From: Candidatus Bathyarchaeota archaeon
GTDB lineage: Archaea > Thermoproteota > Bathyarchaeia > TCS64
NCBI GenBank assembly: GCA_030593155.1
Contig: JAUVHT010000004.1
Location: forward strand, 1-17,267
Length of the DNA: 17,267 nucleotides
Direction of reading: 5' to 3'
Shown here: in pieces, positions 14,841 through 17,267 of the stretch
How positions within the stretch are numbered: the stretch's first letter is position 1
Layout of the letters: each line of letters opens with the position of its first letter
Made by a program: the position numbers and the translations under genes
The notes under the pieces: model-generated
Told to the model about the DNA's origin: nothing
What the model saw: only the letters and a program-made list of their open reading frames with translations
Database searches by the model: none

Positions 14841-16233
14841 ATACGGCAAGGTGACGCCTGAGATCCGGAGGAAGCTTGAGGAAATCGTAGGCGTGAATAA
14901 CGTCTCAGACTCCGCGGAGGATCTTGAGAAACACGGGATAGACGAGAGCCTTGAACCTCCCCACCCCCCGGAGATCGTAGTGAGGCCCGTGAGCACCCAA
15001 GAAGTCTCGTCCATCATGGCGCTCGCACACGCAGAGCGGATCCCCGTCACGCCCCAAGGCTCGAGAACGGGGCTGAGCGGCGGCTCCCTCCCGGTTCAGG
15101 GCGGGATTGCCCTGAGCCTTGAACGCATGAATCGCATCCTCGAGATCGACCAGGAGAGCCTGATGGCTGTGGTCGAGCCCGGAGTCCTCATCATGGACCT
15201 CCACTCCGAGACAGAGAAGCTCGGACTATTGTATCCCCCTGATCCCGGGCAAGAGTCTGGAAGCCTCGGGGGTAACATCTCGACAAACGCGGGGGGCGTC
15301 AGGGGCATGAAGTACGGCGTGACCAGAGACTTCGTACAAGGACTTGAGGCGGTCCTGCCTGACGGCGAGGTGATTCGGCTCGGCGGCAAAGTCGTGAAGG
15401 ACTCCACAGCCTATAGCATCAAGGATATCATCATAGGCTCCGAGGGGACGTTGGCCATCGTTACAAAGGCTACCCTTAGGCTGGTCCCCAAGCCGCGGAA
15501 CACGGCATTGATGTTCATACCCTTCGAGTCCACGAGGGCGGCTGCCAACGCGGTCTCGGAGATCATCCGTAGGAAGGTGGTGCCCTTCGCCCTCGAATAC
15601 ATGCCCAACCACGCGGTGCTCGTTGCCGAAAAATACCTGGGACGGAGCCTTCCTGACAACAGCCATCCCGCTTACCTCCTGATAGGAGTTGAGGGGAACA
15701 GCGAGGAGGAGGTGGAGTCCCAGATGGAGACGGTGGGAGAGGTCTGCATTGAGATGGGCGCCGTCGACGCATTCGTTGCGGACACCGAGTCTAGGCAGCA
15801 GCAGCTCTGGGAGGCGAGGAAATGCCTCTTCGACGCGTACAAAGCCTTCTGGGAGATAGACGAGGTGGATTCATGCGTTCCCAGGAGCCGGATACTCGAC
15901 TATATCGAAGGGGCGGAAAAGGTGGCGGAGCGACATGGGGTCATCATCTCGAACATCGGCCACGCGGGCGACGGGAACGTACACAGCATAATAGCGAAAG
16001 GAGATCTCAGCGATGACCAATGGCAGAAAACTCTGGAGGCAGTCATAGGTGAACTCATTGACATAGCCCTCGGCGTGGGGGGTACCATATCCGGAGAGCA
16101 CGGCGTCGGCTATACAAAGAAACAATATCTTCCTCTCCAAGTTGGCGAGACCCAGGTCGAACTCATGAAAGCCATCAAACGAGTATTCGACCCCACTAAT
16201 ATCCTCAATCCAAGGAAGGTCTTCGACCTCTAA
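14833..16233 (+). CDS. GlcD-type FAD-linked 2-hydroxyacid (probably lactate) dehydrogenase
   Basis: A 466-residue flavoprotein of the GlcD/D-lactate dehydrogenase family. The FAD-binding domain has PQGSRTGLSGG (74-84), PDPGQESGSLGGNISTNAGG (136-155) and GSEGTLAIVT (202-211). The substrate domain has VDSCVPRSRI (345-354), GHAGDGNVH (376-384) and SGEHGVG (420-426). By family knowledge His377, His384 and Glu422 are metal ligands, and His423 is the proton acceptor. No Fe-S domain is fused. The order etfB-etfA-glcD and the tight packing match LctBCD of Acetobacterium woodii, in which this subunit oxidises lactate to pyruvate and passes electrons to the Etf. Glycolate or another 2-hydroxyacid cannot be ruled out. 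ATG at 14833, with AAGGAG one base upstream, overlaps the etfA stop by 8 bases. Confidence 0.92.
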   Translation: MDEYGKVTPEIRRKLEEIVGVNNVSDSAEDLEKHGIDESLEPPHPPEIVVRPVSTQEVSSIMALAHAERIPVTPQGSRTGLSGGSLPVQGGIALSLERMNRILEIDQESLMAVVEPGVLIMDLHSETEKLGLLYPPDPGQESGSLGGNISTNAGGVRGMKYGVTRDFVQGLEAVLPDGEVIRLGGKVVKDSTAYSIKDIIIGSEGTLAIVTKATLRLVPKPRNTALMFIPFESTRAAANAVSEIIRRKVVPFALEYMPNHAVLVAEKYLGRSLPDNSHPAYLLIGVEGNSEEEVESQMETVGEVCIEMGAVDAFVADTESRQQQLWEARKCLFDAYKAFWEIDEVDSCVPRSRILDYIEGAEKVAERHGVIISNIGHAGDGNVHSIIAKGDLSDDQWQKTLEAVIGELIDIALGVGGTISGEHGVGYTKKQYLPLQVGETQVELMKAIKRVFDPTNILNPRKVFDL

Positions 16234-16237
16234 GATC

Positions 16238-16243
16238 TTTTTT
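16238..16243 (+). terminator. T-run terminator after the etfBA-glcD operon
   Basis: Six T residues lie 5 bases after the TAA of the dehydrogenase gene, at the start of a 139-base AT-rich gap with no supported gene. Confidence 0.6.
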
Positions 16244-16372
16244 CTATGAAAATATCTTTTAGAAGAAGTATTGTGCATGTCATTGGTAAAATCAATGGAT
16301 ATTTATTAGCTAAATTAGAACTATTACTAGCTTCGTTTGATTTTTAAAAATATTGTAATAATATTTGGGAGT

Positions 16373-16663
16373 TTAGTCTCCTGCGTAGACCTCTTCGAGA
16401 GACAGGATCTCCTTTGCCTTCTCGAAGTAGTCGATCACGTTGGCGCCCTTGTCAGTTAGCACGTATAGTCTCTTGGACTGTCTGCTCTCGGTGTTCATCC
16501 TCACTTCGAGGAGGCCTTGTTCCACCAGGTGGGACAGTATCCTCTGGACTGGCTTCCAGGACATGTTGGCAGCGTACATTATGCGGGTAGGCTTGTCCAC
16601 CCCGTCCCTGACGGCGGATAGTATGTTCAACCTGATTTCCAGTTGCGATCTTCTAGGAGACAT
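16373..16663 (-). CDS. Archaeal winged-helix transcriptional regulator
   Basis: A 96-residue DNA-binding protein of the archaeal winged-helix type (COG3432/ArnR1-like). It opens with RRSQLEIRLNILSAVRDG, has the recognition-helix region TRIMYAANMSWKPVQRILSHL (about 26-46) and a wing region SKRLYVLTDKGANVIDYF (about 63-80), with an acidic end. This layout, especially the R-I-M-Y-x-A-N-x-S-W string, is very common in archaeal one-domain regulators. Two ATG codons stand in tandem at 16666 and 16663. GGGAGGA (16669-16675) is 6 bases from the second and 3 from the first, so 16663 is chosen. It lies 52 bases after the pilin-like gene on the same strand and faces the etf operon end-to-end. Its target is unknown; the pilin gene, itself, or the etf operator are candidates. 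Confidence 0.85.
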   Translation of the reverse strand: MSPRRSQLEIRLNILSAVRDGVDKPTRIMYAANMSWKPVQRILSHLVEQGLLEVRMNTESRQSKRLYVLTDKGANVIDYFEKAKEILSLEEVYAGD

Positions 16664-16668
16664 CATAG

Positions 16669-16675
16669 TCCTCCC
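16669..16675 (-). promoter_or_regulatory. Shine-Dalgarno site of the winged-helix gene
   Basis: GGGAGGA on the minus strand, six bases before the second of two tandem ATG codons. It decides the start in favour of 16663. Confidence 0.5.
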
Positions 16676-16715
16676 GATACTGTTCTATGGTAGGCAACGC
16701 AGCCAGCCTTCACTG

Positions 16716-17267
16716 TTACTGATCAGTGCCGGACTCGACGTTGCATTCGGTTATGTACTGAGCGTTTGCCGTGAATATCGATATGCTGACGGTTGTACCT
16801 ATGTCGTCCATCTGGATGTTGTCAGGGCCTTTGATGTATACTAGTAGATCGCCACCGGAGATCAGTGGGATGTCTTCTGAAGCCCTCGTGTAGTTATTGG
16901 TATCGATTATTTCAAAGGCGGCATCTAGGTCCTCGTAGGTCGTACGATTCATGTCGCCATTTATGACAGTACCACTTGGAACCCTGTAATAGTAGACGTC
17001 AGTCCAAGTCTCCTCCACTCCCCTGACGGTAATCTTGTCGAGCAACACATCCTTGCCCCCCAGGTTCTGAACCTTGAAGGCTCCGACTGCGCCTGTGTCG
17101 TTCACCCAGATGTGGGCTTTTGAAACCCGCACCTCTTCGGTCTCGGTTCTCACTGTCGTTACGCTGGTAGCATAGTAAGTCACGACGGCTGCGAGTAGTA
17201 TCGTTACAACCAGTAATATCAGCGTGGATACGACTTCACTCAGTCCTCTCTTTCTATCTATGGGTCT
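16716..17267 (-). CDS. Archaeal type IV pilin/archaellin-like protein (5' end outside the window)
   Basis: The frame is open to the window edge, so the true start is missing; the internal GTG at 17183 lies inside the hydrophobic helix and is not a likely start. The visible N-terminus reads RPIDRKRG, then LSEVVSTLILLVVTILLAAV. This is a class III (type IV prepilin) signal: a basic segment, cleavage after the glycine of K-R-G, then a hydrophobic helix that anchors the subunit in the membrane and packs in a filament. About 160 residues of a hydrophilic, beta-rich domain follow, with N-x-T/S glycosylation sequons (for example NDT, NRT, NYT) and no cysteine until near the end (ECNVESGTDQ). It is probably a surface pilin, adhesin or pseudopilin; no assembly gene is in view. 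Winged-helix regulator directly downstream. Confidence 0.75.
   Translation of the reverse strand, partial: RPIDRKRGLSEVVSTLILLVVTILLAAVVTYYATSVTTVRTETEEVRVSKAHIWVNDTGAVGAFKVQNLGGKDVLLDKITVRGVEETWTDVYYYRVPSGTVINGDMNRTTYEDLDAAFEIIDTNNYTRASEDIPLISGGDLLVYIKGPDNIQMDDIGTTVSISIFTANAQYITECNVESGTDQ

Noticed and set aside
12842..16233. Reading the etf operon as part of fatty-acid beta-oxidation
   Set aside because: No acyl-CoA dehydrogenase, thiolase or Etf-quinone oxidoreductase is present; the partner gene is a GlcD-type hydroxyacid dehydrogenase.
16246..16347. 33-codon frame in the AT-rich gap as a gene
   Set aside because: No ribosome-binding site, it follows directly on a T-run terminator, and a frame this short in AT-rich DNA is expected by chance; kept only as a low-interest observation.

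Overview
The window looks like a chromosomal segment of an archaeon. The evidence is: a short-form adenylosuccinate synthetase (332 residues, against about 430 in bacteria); an Ard1/RimI-type N-terminal acetyltransferase; an archaeal winged-helix regulator; a secreted pilin-like protein with a class III (type IV prepilin) signal; TATA-like boxes 25-45 bases before several starts; and T-run terminators instead of strong hairpins. TTG starts are very common. A bacterial-type DnaK-DnaJ-GrpE system is present, as in many mesophilic or moderately thermophilic archaea. A TACK-group lineage such as Bathyarchaeia would fit, but the sequence alone does not prove it. No tRNA, rRNA, CRISPR array, insertion sequence or phage gene was seen.

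Layout. 33-1388 (minus strand): a YkgJ-type cysteine-cluster protein, a previously unlisted 50-residue membrane protein, and a RimI-like acetyltransferase. 1517-2641 (plus): a site-2 protease. It converges on, and shares stop-codon bases with, a LarA-like (DUF2088) protein and a CinA-like protein (2638-4738, minus). 4865-5863 (plus): purA, which ends 4 bases from the end of dnaJ. 5868-12715 (minus): purB, grpE, dnaK, an M28 peptidase, a 56-residue helical protein and dnaJ, read in that order. 12842-16233 (plus): etfB, etfA (with an N-terminal 2[4Fe-4S] ferredoxin domain) and a GlcD-type FAD dehydrogenase, tightly packed as one operon. After an AT-rich gap come a winged-helix regulator and a pilin-like protein cut by the window edge (both minus).

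How the genes work together. PurA and PurB are the last two steps from IMP to AMP. GrpE, DnaK and DnaJ form the Hsp70 cycle, with a cytosolic peptidase and a small helical protein between them. EtfB-EtfA-GlcD has the gene order and domain make-up of the electron-confurcating lactate dehydrogenase-Etf complex known from Acetobacterium woodii (LctBCD). A 17-base imperfect palindrome sits at the predicted transcription start of this operon.

The points most worth a second look are: the archaeal Etf-dehydrogenase operon with its operator candidate; a DnaK in which a conserved ATP-site aspartate is serine; a LarA homologue lacking the lysine that tethers the nickel-pincer cofactor; and the two unlisted small proteins.
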